From: Stenopsyche tienmushanensis
Lineage: Eukaryota; Arthropoda; Insecta; Trichoptera; Stenopsychidae
Direction of reading: 5' to 3'
Length of the DNA stretch: 64,000 bases
Assembly: GCA_008973525.1 (NCBI GenBank)
Contig: WACJ01000227.1
Span: 372,001-436,000 of the forward strand
Of this stretch, positions 11,601 through 24,440 are shown piece after piece. The stretch's first letter is position 1, and each line of letters begins with the position of its first letter. The translations under genes were made by a program, and so were the position numbers. The notes beneath the pieces are model-generated. The model had not been told where the DNA came from. It saw only the letters and a list, made by a program, of their open reading frames with translations, and searched no databases.

Positions 11601-12771
11601 CAGTAATAATAGAAAAGACGAAGAAATATTATTAAGTAAAAATCACAAAAATATTATGAACATCTAAAAAGTATTGATCAATTATTATTTGACGAATAGC
11701 GAGCATTTCATTATTATTTGCTCGTAAAGGAATGAAAATTTTAAGAAGCGATTCTCACTATTTTACTATTTATTATAAAAGTTCGAGTAGAAGTTACGTC
11801 GGGCGTCATAGAATGTCCCAAAATAAAATAATTGGCTAATAAATTCAAACATTTTTTAAAAATAGAAAATGATCTTTGATGGAATGAAGCTTAAAATTCA
11901 AAAAGGACTTGTGTGAAAGTACATAGCTATATATCACAAAGTACCTAAAGATTTTCACGCCTAAGTAGGCAATCGCTTATTTCAGTTTTTAAATATTAAA
12001 GAATGTCAAAATATCGACGAGTTTAGCAGTGATGGATACCTTGCCATTTTGCAAAAGGATTGAATAAGTAGGATTATAAGTGCTAGTGCTGATGAATGAT
12101 CGATGTTATTGAGTATTTTTAATAAATATTTATTTGTGTGCTTAAATAATTAATCTTCTATATCGTAGGTTCTTAAACTGGAGTCTGCGAAATTATAAAA
12201 AGCATTTAAAAACTGAACTCACACACTTTTGACTACTTCTCAGACCTGATTACTATGCAAATACGGTCGATTGCTTGTTAAATGTACATCAATATTTTAT
12301 TGTCATAAAGTGCATGTGTCGTACTCCGAAACATGGTCAGATCTTGAGATTCATTGTGTAGTTAAAAATCTCTGGTAAGTGGTATTTTTTAATTAGTGTT
12401 ACTTGTGGTTTTCGTACATGAAACTAACGATTCTAATTTTATTTTAATACAATTGAATGCATTGTTGAGGCAGTCAGGTTTAGCATCATCAACTCATCGA
12501 CTTTTGTATAGCTGCAGAGAGATTGCAGATCGTATTGGAATAAAAGGAGATTGTTCTCTATTTTAAGGCGCTATGCTTAGAGTCTATACATTCAATAAAT
12601 GGAGCTTTCAGGATATTTTGAACTTGGCTAAAGTGTAAGATTTCATATAACTACATCAAGGATAACTTCTAAAGATAAATACAAAGTCAGCGGCCTTCTC
12701 TAGCGAGACCCTCCAGAGTTTCTTTAGCAAAATATGAAATTTAACATATAATCAACTGATATATAAAGCAG
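8683..12771. other. Intergenic, no gene supported
   Basis: AT-rich. The balanced segment 9430-9840 carries a 97-codon frame without recognisable domain. tctactgtgtgtgt occurs twice (10808, 10918). Confidence 0.5.
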
Positions 12772-12850
12772 TGTTAGTCAACTTGGTTCCTACCATCCGC
12801 TAGTGGATGTTCAATCTTTCATGATAGGCGATAGGGGTTTTGTCGTGTTG
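12772..12850 (+). repeat. hAT-like terminus
   Basis: cagtgttagtcaacttggtt followed by a near-palindrome (catccgctagtggatg) and a C/G-balanced stretch resembles the ends of some insect hAT elements. No partner end or 8-bp duplication was found. Confidence 0.3.
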
Positions 12851-15800
12851 TTTGAATGAGTTGAAGATATTTAGAACTTAACGAGGCTCATAAAACTTTT
12901 CAATAAGAAGGGAATCATAATTTTGATAGCAGTGAATATGAAAGCCCATTGCATAATAAAAAAGTTCATCTCTTTAAATGAACAAGACCGTTTATTAAAA
13001 TAACCAGTGATACATTTTTACCAATATTTATTATAATGCCTATAAGATTTTTGAGCTAGAAATTAAGTCTTAAGATTGATTTAAAATGCTAGGGTTGGGG
13101 TGGAGTCTAAAAATAATGTTGATCAAGTGGGAATCCTCGGACTATATAAATTTAAGAGCCCCCCGTTCTTTATATTTTTGTATTGCGTACCGTAATTTTA
13201 AGATTCAATCTCATTTTTGTGAAACAATATAACCTTATTATATGAGGACCGATTGTATTTGAATTTGATATAATTTAACACTCAAAATATTCTTACTTAA
13301 AAACATCATTACTATACAACGAGATGAAAAATATTATGTGTTCATTGGATGGTTTTCAGGATATTGATGCTTAGGTGTGTTTTGATTGTATATTTTGTAT
13401 GCTAATGTATAGTATGCGATGGCGTTACTAAAATACGTATACGTCGACTTAAAATTGAAATATCGTCTTCTACATTTTTTACGCTTGTAACGTGACAGCA
13501 TATAAAAGCACACGTGGAGGAAAAAGTTGAAATATATCTCGAAAATTTCAGATAACTTTTATCGTGCGGGTTTGGAGTTTCAGCTGTCGTTAGAAGTGAT
13601 ATATAGGCAGGTAGGGTAATCCCTGATAAATAATGAGCGACTGTTGTTGAATTTCACAGCCCTTCATTCTAATTTGACACATTGTAGGAATGCGAAACCC
13701 TTGGCCCGTTTCGACGGACTCGTTCTCCGTGTGTTTGAGCTTTGTGTGAAAATTTCCATGCCGGCCTGGAAAGCTATGAAATAAGCCGTTCATTATTTCG
13801 CTCACGATATCGACAACGGCCACGCGGAAATCCTGGATTTCCCATTATTATAAAGCAATATGTCTGTTTTATGCGGAGAGTGTGGAATTTGTGATTATAA
13901 ATCATGCAACACCTATTCGAAATGCTCCACAAGCGTTTGCATTAATCATTCCTATCAGATGCAGGCCGGTTTAGGCATTTGCATCAAAATAAAATATTCA
14001 CTACATATCAGACTGAATGTTCGTTGTTCAGCTGAAACTTACACAATCAAAATATAAATGTGATTTTCTTAACAAAAAAGCCACGCAAAATAAATACACA
14101 GAATCTATTAATATAAAATGGATGCGTTTTATAGCAACTTACATATAAATTTAGTATTAAACAATCGATTGATTCCTCGACTCTTATCATATAGTTTTAG
14201 ATTGAAATCAATCCAACATTAGCTTGTATTTGAAAGATTAAAAAACTACAATATTATGAGAAAATCATATTCTTTTTCATTGATTAATTACACATTTAGA
14301 CGCAATTTACTATTAAAAAATGTATATGGTTTCACCCCACATAACATAGTATTTATTCTTAAATAAGACTTGCAAACGTGTCTAAATACTGTTGAATAAG
14401 ACTACCTATCGTTTTTTATGATCGTTAATAGATAATGACTAGAATAATAACATATCTTCTATATTTTTATAAATCAGGATTCGGATAGTTTTTGCATATT
14501 TTTGAAATTTGACACATGTGGTGATCGTAAGTGGTACATAAGTACATAGTCTTTCGCGAATGGATATGAATATTAAGTAGTGTAGTTTTTTGTATTATTT
14601 ATAAATAGGTAGTTTTTTGTAGTTGTAATGATCAGAATCACTTGGTAGTATTTCGTAACTGTGGATGCTGCGGCTGAACAACATTTTATAGATATGTTAA
14701 AATGGGGGTGTATATATTTACGCAACCTATTTGCGTAGGCATAATTAACATTTAGTTAGGATAGTCCATAGAAAATCGTCAAAATAGGCAGGGATTCAAA
14801 CCGGAAAGAAGCCGAAAACCGGCAAAATCGTATCCAAAATGTTACCAAATCCAAAGTGACATATTTATAAATGTAGACTTATATATAAAACGATATAAAA
14901 TCATCACATTATAAACTCTCTATCCCCAGGAGAATCTCCTATGGATATGCCCTATATTGGACAAACAGGTTTGGAACAAATAGGAAGCCTATTAAAAATA
15001 TTTTCTCATTGTTGCCATTTATCATATAAACAACGGAACTTTTACAACTCAATCATAGATTTTATCCTGTCTAATTCGCCTACACAATTATTCTACTTAT
15101 ATCCAAAGTTTATTTTCACGAATATCTTCTTTCATAGGAATTATGATCCTTAGCAATGATGAATATAAATGAAGAGATCCTGTCTGATTCCCTAAGGGAT
15201 ATTGTTTGATTGTTATGTTGCTTGTGTTCAAATAATGTTCATAAGTGTACATGTATGTCATGTGCCACTTTTGCTTTGCGGTTCCCGATTGACGTAATTT
15301 TATTCCTTTTATTTTCATACTGTTTTCATTATTCAAGTTTTTATAGAAGCCAGGTGATCTCGTTGAATCCGGATCCAAAAGATGAGCATAGCATTAAGAT
15401 TAGGTGAACCCTTTTTTCCCCTATTTCACAAGGGCCGCACTCCCCCGATAACGCTGGAATGTGTATAACTTAAAAAAGCACTGAAATAGACGCACTTTTT
15501 TATTTCAAATTTGACATCGATCTGATTAACTTATTATTAAAAAAAATCCATCCACCTTTCTGGGAATAATAAATCAAATATGCACCCATCAATTTCATCT
15601 GCTGATGTATACTAGATACATTTATCTGTTTTATTTGATTCATTGTTTCATAACCAGTCGCAACATCAATGCACATTTATTCCATTATTATATGTAACAA
15701 ATAAGGCAAGAACGACCATCCACCATATGCTTCTTTTAGATTTCCAAACAAACGATAATTTTTGTATATATTATATATTTATGCATTATTTTTTTATATT

Positions 15801-16601
15801 TTGTGGTTTATGGAGTGCGTGACCAAAAATATTAATTAGATGGTACAATGCAGGTTCTTATCATCGCAATCAATTTTTTGCGGCGAATTTACGACAAATA
15901 TATATTAGTAATTTGGGTCACGAAATACTCGTATTCTCGGTTCTTTTTTTACGCGATTCACTGAGGGTCGCGCAAATGAAAAGTGTGTTAAATACAAATA
16001 GGTAAAAATCTTGCATTCGAAAATAGCATATTTAAAATTGCCCAAAAATTGGACATTTCATATGAAAACATGTAATTTTAGATCGTTATTATATATTTTT
16101 TAATTTTTATTTGGCTTTGGATATTTTTTAAATTCTGACAAAATAATTATTTGAGAAGTTTATCAATACACAATAGTGTTAGAGTTCAAACTCGTTTCCT
16201 CTCTAATAGCTAGCAATACCAATATTTTAAGCTAACTTTTTTTTTTACTTTTAAACTACTTTTAGCCCTAATTTTGACTGTCTATCAATTTTTTCAGTAT
16301 GTATTCTGGAGAAATTATTGCTTTCTGTGTGCATATCACATGCTGTCCTGCAGGATCATTTAAATTTATGATACATAATAATTATTTTTAATATTATATA
16401 TACGCAATTTAAATTTATTATTTAAAGTTGTCTCAATTTACTAATAATATTAACGAGAATAGTTTTTTACAAGGAATTTTAATCAATTAATTCCAAAATA
16501 TCTTCAGTTCCGTAGCAAAGCTCATTCAATGAGTAACCCTGATGACTTCTGTTAAAATGTGAAGATTAGTGGATTCAAAATATTTTTTTCCTAAGAAAAA
16601 A
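12851..16601. other. Intergenic with one balanced island
   Basis: 13490-13860 is compositionally balanced and could be a conserved non-coding element. The rest is AT-rich with no gene. A B-box-like ggattcaaacc at about 14789 has no matching A box of quality. Confidence 0.45.
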
Positions 16602-17450
16602 CAGTTACACCCAAACCTCTTTTTGTGCGATTTCAAAGTTATGCGATTTTTTAAAACTATTTTTCTTTTTTTAAATTTCATAAAGAGTAAGTATCGAGAC
16701 ATTTTGGATAAAATAGAAAATAAATCATCAACACTAACCAAAATTGAAAAAATAATAATAATTTGGGGCTGTGAAAATTATATACGTCTTTTATTGCTGA
16801 ATTACGACAGACTTTTAAATTTAAAAAAAAATTGTTTTGGTTTTTTTTTGCATTTTTCCAATGATTTGACTTTTAAAAATAAATTCTCCAAAGGAGTTTC
16901 CAAAAATTCAACTATATACTTATGAAGTTATAACTATTTTAGTGACGCAGCAACCAGCGCGAATCATTTTAAATTAAATTAAAACTGACAAAATAAAACC
17001 AAAAATTGACTAGACTGAATTTTTTTAAGCAGTCGCCATTTTGTGATTTTTTTTAAGTTAGGGACTATAGTGACATCCTTACTAATTATGAATTATATTG
17101 TTGGAAAGAAAAAAATCTACACAGAACAATGATGACATTGACATTGGGTATATTGGGTTTGTAATTAAAATAATTAGTATTTCTTTGGTGGTTGTCTGGC
17201 ATTAGAGATGCCAGATGTCAGACACCTTTAAAATTTTACCAATGATGCAAGACGTCTTTTAAATGTAACCAAAAATGTTATTTTTTAATTGCCTTACTGT
17301 TTTCGCGTTTTTTTTATTAACTTTTTTATGCGAATTTGGATATATTTTATATAGCTGTTTCTAAGTTATGCGGTTTTTATAATACAGTCATGGCTTTTTT
17401 GTGCGATTTTCGGCGGAACGCATCTACCGCACAAAAAAGATTTAAGTGTA
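16602..17450. mobile_element. Degenerate DNA-transposon-like element with TIRs (~850 bp)
   Basis: The left arm 16606-16629 (tacaccc ... tttttgtgcg) and the reverse complement of 17428-17450 (tacactt ... ttttttgtgcg) match with few changes. Related words (ttatgcg followed by T runs) recur inside both ends. The termini suggest a pogo/Tc5-like MITE. The AT-rich 118-codon open frame 16569-16925 falls inside it and has no recognisable domain. Confidence 0.5.
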
Positions 17451-20335
17451 TTTATCGGTAAGTAGCTAGCGTTTAAGTGGTTAAATTTTAAGATAAATAA
17501 ACATAAAAATGCATCTAAATTTTCTGGAGTAAAAATAAAAGCGTTAAAACGGCTTATCGACTACCAATGGGAATGCATATCTTTTATGAATAATTTCGAG
17601 TCCACTCAAGAAGAAGGCTAAAATATTTTAATCAAGTAGGCTTTTATTTCTGAAAGTGCGATAAATATCATGAATTCATCTTGAGTAACCTTCTGTGCCA
17701 TCCGATATATGAGCTTGGGCAAAGAGGTGCTTCTTCGAGGAAAGTTGACGGCGATGTCAAGATGGTATGCATTCGAAGACCATTAAAAGTATGCGTGACC
17801 ATAACTTGGCGCTATCACATGATGGCATCACGAATTATGCATCCGATAGATTTTCTGGCAAGGGTTGTCACTTTTGAGCTCTCCAATGAATCGATTTTCC
17901 ATTCCTGAGGCCACTTCACTAAACGTCTTCGCGTAATGCAGAGCGGCTTTGCAGGAAGGAAGCAGGCTTAGTATTATCAGGTGTTCCCCCTAATTTATTG
18001 CCCCACCGAGATGTTAGAAACGCGTTAGCCACAAAACCTACCGGAGATTTCTTAAATATATACGTATTCATATTGGTTAGGTGGTCCTTTTGTAAATTGC
18101 CCGATTAATCCGTCTCGGGCTATTGAACGAGACGTCGAAATCCCTTTGAGCCGTGTCCTTGTTTTATTTGGATCGAGGGCTTTTAAATTGGTCAAGAGCT
18201 TGCTTGGATATTTTACGGCTTTAGGCATTTAGTCTTTCAATTCTAAAATAACATGCGATAACAAATCTAAATTAAGACGGGCAATATGTTCAAATTATGT
18301 GAAACTGAGTGCGAAACTGAGAGAGAAACCTCCCTTAAAAATTATATTTTTTGTAAATTTAAATATTATAATACTTTAATTGTTGAGAGGTCGAAAGCTA
18401 ATACACTACACCCACACTTGGTTAAAGTCTTATAATTTATCAGTTTATCTTTCTTTGGCATGTTTTTGCGTCATATAAAAAGTAAATCTGAATACATTTT
18501 TTAGAGATTTGAGTGCTGTGTAGTGTTAGAAATTTAAAATATACAGAAGGCCGAGGACAAAAAATTAAATCGGATTAAAATGTCGTAAATTTTATTTCAT
18601 TGCTTCTCGATAAGGCGTCCTCCTTTTTTTGGCCAAAGGAAAGTTTTAATATGCAAAGTCCCGAATTTTTTCCTTTCCGAAGCTGTCGGTGAATCCCGTG
18701 CCATATTAAAAGGGCTATTTCCTTGTAAATTTGCGTAATTAGTGGATTTTTTAAATAATAAATTTTCCTTATCACCTTCATGGTGGAGGCCTAGAGGCCA
18801 GCGTGCCTAATTTGAAACCTTTTTGCAGGAACGGTTATTACCGTCTTTCCCTTCGGTATTAAGCCTAAGCGGCTCTCGTAAAGATTTAAATAAATAATAT
18901 GCATGGATTTTGAAATAATCGAATTATTACAAAAGTCGATGAATAAATCGATCTGGGAGACTTTCACGGATGGTGTCGTTACACTGATCGTGTCCATTTG
19001 AATATGGTTGACACGATGGTACGACAATATTAAGATCCTATCATCTGAGTGTTAAGGCTCGACTATCATATGGAATATAACCACAATGATTACAAGAACT
19101 GTTATTTTTTCAATTGAAGAGAAAGGAGCATCACCAAGTTCAAATCCATTCGACCTAAAGAATTTGTTATTAGCCTGACAAGAAATGAAGATCGTCGTTT
19201 TGAGATGAAAAGGTATTATCATGGCTTAAGGTCAGAGTGATTGAAATATCTTTGGTAAAATAAACATATCTTAAGAATCGAAAATTACTGTTATCTATGG
19301 AATTTTTATGGCCCCTTTAACATCATTTTAATATTCAGGTATTTGAGTTTTTAAAATGTACACTATATTATCAATGGCATTTGGATATAAAGCAAATTTT
19401 ATTAGATTCTAGTTTGAAGATTTATCATGCGTATTTATATGCATACTCAATTAATTTTTACTAGTAGTATTGTTATAGTTATGGTTAATTTCTGAATTAT
19501 AATGATTTAGATTGAGTGAATGTATGATATAAATGATATAGATGTGATCCTTTTTCTTGAATTGACGTTGAAGGGATATTTAACCACTTCCCTGACGCAT
19601 TATTAATTTTTTTTTCTACTTATTATCATAAAATCCACTTTTAAAAACTTAAATTATTATTTTCTCCGGAAAACATGCAATATTATACCTGACTGTTCAT
19701 TTAATTGCATACATATTTTTGTTGAAGTCGCATATATTTTTTGTGTGAATACAGTATTTTTTTAATAAATGCAATCTGTGCAAAACGTGTTATTCTCGAT
19801 CTGGATTAAATTTAAATATTTGATTTATACACATGCGTTTGATGATTTCAATCTTGTTGTGCATAATGATGAGAGTGCACACAAGGTTTGATGAAAACTC
19901 AATTAAAATATTAATTACACGATTTATTTTTAGTGTCAATAAAAAAATATATAAAATTGTTTAACATAAATGACATTTATACATATTTAGTAGTAAAATT
20001 TCACAAATTTGATCAGTTTTGTAAACGTATATAGATACTACATTACAGACTCTTACTTATCAATAATATACTACAACATTCAATATTCTGTTATAGACAA
20101 CTCCAATTCAATAGAACTTTTTATAACATTGAAGAACAGTCCATAGAAATCCTTAATATTGATAATTAGCATTTTTTTAATAATATATTAAGCCACTTAG
20201 CTATAGATAATTCATAGAATAAATACTCCGTCGATTAAACCATTAAAAATATAAATCACTTCTTTGGCTATCAATCAATAATTGTCATGTCTTCATATCA
20301 CATTGACAATTATTTATATATATATCCATTCACAA
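17451..20335. other. Intergenic 3' of the split-SVWC gene, with two balanced islands
   Basis: 17690-18250 and 18570-19030 are balanced, non-repetitive and non-coding, with homeodomain-type core words (gtaattag at 18736). An AATAAA on the minus strand (reverse complement at 19923-19928) may serve the gene, but it lies about 410 bp past the stop. Confidence 0.4.
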
Positions 20336-23300
20336 TTATGATAAGATTTTTTGAGGACAACATTTTGGAAATCGCTTATTGTTATCCCCGCATGAAAATT
20401 TGCCAGGTTCATTGGGCTCTGGACATCTGAAAGTATGAATTCGTATGAAATTTTGGTATATTTGTTGAGAAAAATATGATGAATGATGATGTCTATCCGT
20501 TATGCTTACCCCTGGACAGTGATGTACGTTTTGGGATCTGCCGATCTGCGCTTTCTATCCTCTTCCGGAGCGAATCTCTTCACCAAAGTACCAAAACTGG
20601 GCACTTTCGACTTGCTCGGCGCCAAAGGATTTAACTTCGCAAGTCTCAAGGATTTAGTTACGGAGGGAAGACCGAACTGGCTCAGCCTGGCATTGATCCT
20701 ATTAAATTTAGTATTATCTTCGTAGGGAGACGTCGATCTTGAGCCTATTGAATAAGCGAGGTCCTTGGCGCGATTCTCTTTATTGTCGGACGGATATCCA
20801 TCTGTAGTGTAGGGATTGACTTTCCATTGAATTGTATCGTCGGGATCTCTGAAGTTTGTCCAGTTCTCGTCTTGTTCCACTGTCGATGTGAGGTCGCTCG
20901 TGGACAATTTGTATTTGTAACTGGGTTGATGTATTTTTGATTCGTCGGGGATTCTCGGATCAGATTGGGGATAGAAGGACTCAGTTTTGACTTCTGGAAT
21001 TTGGGGCTCATTTTTCGGCGTGTGCAAGTTCTGATAGTATTGATTGTAATAGTTTTTGTGGTATTCTTTCGCAGCGTCATCTGAATTATCTTCGGCGATT
21101 TCTGCATTAACGTTACTTGAGCTGCCATATTTCGCCATGTAATCTTTATAATAATCCATGTAACTTGAAAAATTTTGAGGTACATTTGGAGTGTATTCCT
21201 TTTTTACAGGATCATAATAATAGTATGTATTTGTATGATTATTTTGATTAGCATTACTATAATATTTATTATGCTCGTGCGAATACGTTTGCTTATGATC
21301 GACATGATGATTATGTTCATGTGTTGAATTCAGTTGATTTTCTTGAGTATTATGATGGTGATGATGATGATGATGGTGATCATGAGTGTTTTCTTCATTT
21401 TTATTTGAGCACTGTAATAGTTGATCATTCACAGGAATTTTATTAATTTCATCATTTTGTTGTTGATGGTAATATTGATTATAGTATGAGTGCTGATTTA
21501 CATCTGTATTATAACCATGGTGTTGATGTAACGCAGCATGATGATGTTGATGTTCATCATTTGATTTTTTAGCCTCGTTTCGATTATATTTCAATAGATT
21601 TTCATAATAATTATTCCAAAATTCAAAATATTTTTGCACATATGTATTGGCTACAGTGTTCGCTTGCTGATCATAATGTAAATTATCTGGGTAATTATAG
21701 ACAACGTTTGTACTAGATGAACTCGATTCACTATCTTTAACATTTTGCTCTTGTTTCTGTGGATATTCATATTCAGAATATGGATAGTATCCGTAGTACT
21801 GAGCTAAATACTTGTTATAATCGCTATATATGGCGGAAGACATTTCATTATTTGGAATTGGAGGCATTTGTCCACTGTGATTGTAGAATAATACATACGG
21901 ATAATTTGTGGTTTTATCAATTTTATGACTGTTTTCTTGGATTTGTTCATTATTCGATATAAACTCTTGGTTCAACGGTTTGCCATACATTTTTTGTATT
22001 TGACTCGAAACGAAGTTCTTGGCGAATTGCTCTTTTTTTTGTTTTACATCCGATTCAGATTTTTTTATCGACTCCGACAGATCCGAGGCCATCTTATATA
22101 GCTCATATAGTTTCTTAAATTCATCTTTTTCCCAATCGGAAAAATCATTTTCATCCACATCAAAGTCTTTTTCTTCGCCGGGCTCCGTACTAGATTCAAT
22201 TTGATCGTCGTTATTCGCTTCTGAATTTTCATCGGAATCGTCGTCCTTGAACGATCCTTTGACGATTTTGTTGTCGTCGTATTCCTTGGTGATTGTAGTG
22301 ATTTCCTTATATTCTCCTTCGACTGATATGAATTTTGCATGGCAAGTGTACGTTCCGCAGAATTTCGTCGAAGGCCACGTGCTATTGACAGGATAACGCA
22401 ATCCCGTATCAGGATCCGTACAATATAAATCTGAAAGTAGAAAAAATAAAATAAACTGATACATCCTCGCAATAAATAATCTCCGTTGACATCTCCTTGA
22501 AGTACAGTTTCCTCGTCTTTGTTAAATTACCCATACCACGTTTAAGACCATAAATTATAACATACGATGCTCAGGTGAAATTTGATCCATGTCATAATTA
22601 TTAGAATCGTACACACATGTTTATGTTCCAGGAAAACACATTTATTCGTGTTATTAATGTTGTTATTGTTATTTTACAGCTGCAGGGAAACACATGTATG
22701 CGAAGCCTGAGAAATTAAGGTAAGATGCTCTTTGAAAATGTCCGCAATTGAATAAATAACGACTTTTCGAATATCAAATTATAACATCGGCTTATGCCAA
22801 TACGTTACTGCCTCGACGCTGAATTAATGATATCAACATAAATTCAATATTAATAACCCATTAAATAGTTAGCGTAAATCATACTAAATATACACTCAAT
22901 TTGAGGTCTTAAGCAATCCCTCAATTGCGACTTTTATACATATATTCTTAATTTTATTCATAATATCTCAGTAAAATCTAAGGGGGTATCAAGCATCTCT
23001 TTAAAGAGGTTCTGGTATGCCTAAACATACCAAAACATAACAAAAAATTGATGTTTTTATATGATTCGAATATTTCTGACAATTATTTTAAACAAATACA
23101 AATGCATCATTAATCATAGATTTTAAATTCAATAGTGATCATAAATGCAATTTGAATTATTGATTAGCAATGCAACATTTAAGACAGTTGTTTGGATTTT
23201 CATTGAAAATTAATGGCAATGTCATTGTTAATTTATTAGGTGTCACGCTTGGTCTTTCTCAGAATGAAAACTAGTAGTTAAAATCGTCCAAAAACATAAT

Positions 23301-23490
23301 AATTAATAATGGCAGTAAGAAATATGTTAACGAAATGAAGCTATTATTTTGGTATCAAATGATGTAAAAATTTGATATTTTTGTTACGAACGCTAAATGA
23401 GTAGAACGGGCACAGTAACTTACCAAGTTGAGAATCAGCTCTACAAAAAGCCACATAAAAAAGCAGAAAAAACCACCGTATTTTCTCCAT
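20336..23490 (-). CDS. Secreted protein with a single-VWC (SVWC) domain split by a ~610-residue low-complexity insert; three exons
   Basis: Exon model on the minus strand: exon 1 23490-23424, exon 2 22430-20510, exon 3 20426-20336, giving 2079 nt and 692 residues. Donors read gtaagt (after 23424) and gtaagc (after 20510). Both acceptors end ctttcag. Phases agree at both junctions. Exon 1 encodes a signal peptide (hydrophobic residues about 6-15, likely cleavage after Ala18). Exon 2 starts with Cys26, Cys47 and Cys52 in an SVWC-like context (D-x-T-G-x-x-Y, Trp41). An acidic stretch (about 74-126), Tyr/Gln/Asn-rich sequence, a His-rich block (about 315-411, nine His at 374-382) and RKRR at 648-651 follow. 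Exon 3 supplies Cys664, Cys675 and Cys685-Cys686-Pro, the typical C-terminal SVWC pattern. The family is arthropod-specific and secreted; some members (Vago-like) respond to infection or nutrition. The role of this member is unknown. The open frame upstream of 22430 (starting at 22464) is intron read-through, so its Met is not the start. Confidence 0.85.
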
Positions 23491-24200
23491 ATCGGTCGAC
23501 TCGATCACAGTTATGGAAATAAAATATTAGACTGTTTCAAGTTCAATGTCCAAATACGCCCCAACCTTCCCCGCTAAATACTATAATAATCTTATTCCAC
23601 GAGAACGAGGCCTTATATTAAGTTTTTAGGTTCTTTTCGCTGACAAGCACGATGACCAGGAACCGGTAATATAAACACATGTTCGTGATATATACTATCT
23701 CGTAAAATATTACTTCCTCTAGTATTTATTTTATTCGAGCACGAACTCGATGGGTAAGCGGAAAACCAATAAACTGCCAGCGGATCGTCGCCCTGTCATT
23801 ATTCCTGCGTTTGTCATTATTTCTTGTTTGTATGGCAAAATCGAAAAAAACCGTGGCCAATAAACATTGTGGCGAAAATTCGCCGCCGACACGTTTGTTC
23901 GACGCCAAAAAATTATTATTTTCATATAATGCAAATGAGCGAATTGGAGCAATATCAGATCGCTGCGAATTTCCATACATTAGATTGCCTGAGCGAATAA
24001 ATTCGGACCGTTTTCAAACACGCTTCGCACATAGAGAAATAAATTTGCACGCTAGCTGCACTCATTAGGAAGTGCCTCGATAAATTATTTCAGTCTTTGT
24101 GACCATCTAAAAGGGCGGGTTTGCAAAATGGAATCCGCGCAATTCAAAAGACGCTTAATGAGCCCTTTGTGCGACCCAAAAACGAACATAGTTAAGTGTA
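23491..24200 (-). promoter_or_regulatory. 5' flank of the split-SVWC gene
   Basis: This stretch lies immediately upstream of the minus-strand start. A TATAAGG-like word (reverse complement at 23608-23614) lies about 120 nt before the ATG. From 23740 to 24190 the sequence is compositionally balanced and free of simple repeats, unlike typical intergenic DNA here. Opposed short open frames overlap without codon logic, so it is more likely regulatory than coding. Confidence 0.3.
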
Positions 24201-24388
24201 AACATTTATATAAAGAATAAACTTGTGTGGTCAGAAAATGCTGGGGGATGATGAAGATAAATATTATCCCAAAGGATTATCACAAGGAAAAATTATTATG
24301 CCAACCAAATTTGTAAAAGTACAAACATCAATATTTTCAACTAAATATAATTTAAAAACAATGATCATTTCGCTGATAAACTAATTAT

Positions 24389-24440
24389 TATACAGGGTGT
24401 TTTGCACATGGATCGACAGTATTTTTTTGGGGATTAGGGG
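24389..24440 (+). repeat. ACAGGGTGT terminus, copy 2
   Basis: tatacagggtgttttgcaca matches 7376 onward; the opposite end was not located. Confidence 0.45.

Noticed and set aside
16569..16925. 118-codon open frame
   Set aside because: Very AT-rich Lys/Asn/Phe/Leu composition, no domain, and inside a probable TIR element.
20745..21185. 146-codon minus-strand frame inside the split-SVWC gene
   Set aside because: Alternate-frame shadow of the low-complexity exon 2.
22431..22464. Met and hydrophobic stretch at the start of the long minus-strand open frame, seeming to be a signal peptide
   Set aside because: The DNA is a pyrimidine-rich splice acceptor (ends ctttcag). The true signal peptide is in exon 1 at 23490-23424, with matching phase.
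23726..24068. Opposed overlapping frames upstream of the split-SVWC gene
   Set aside because: Open in several frames at once because of composition; no recognisable protein.
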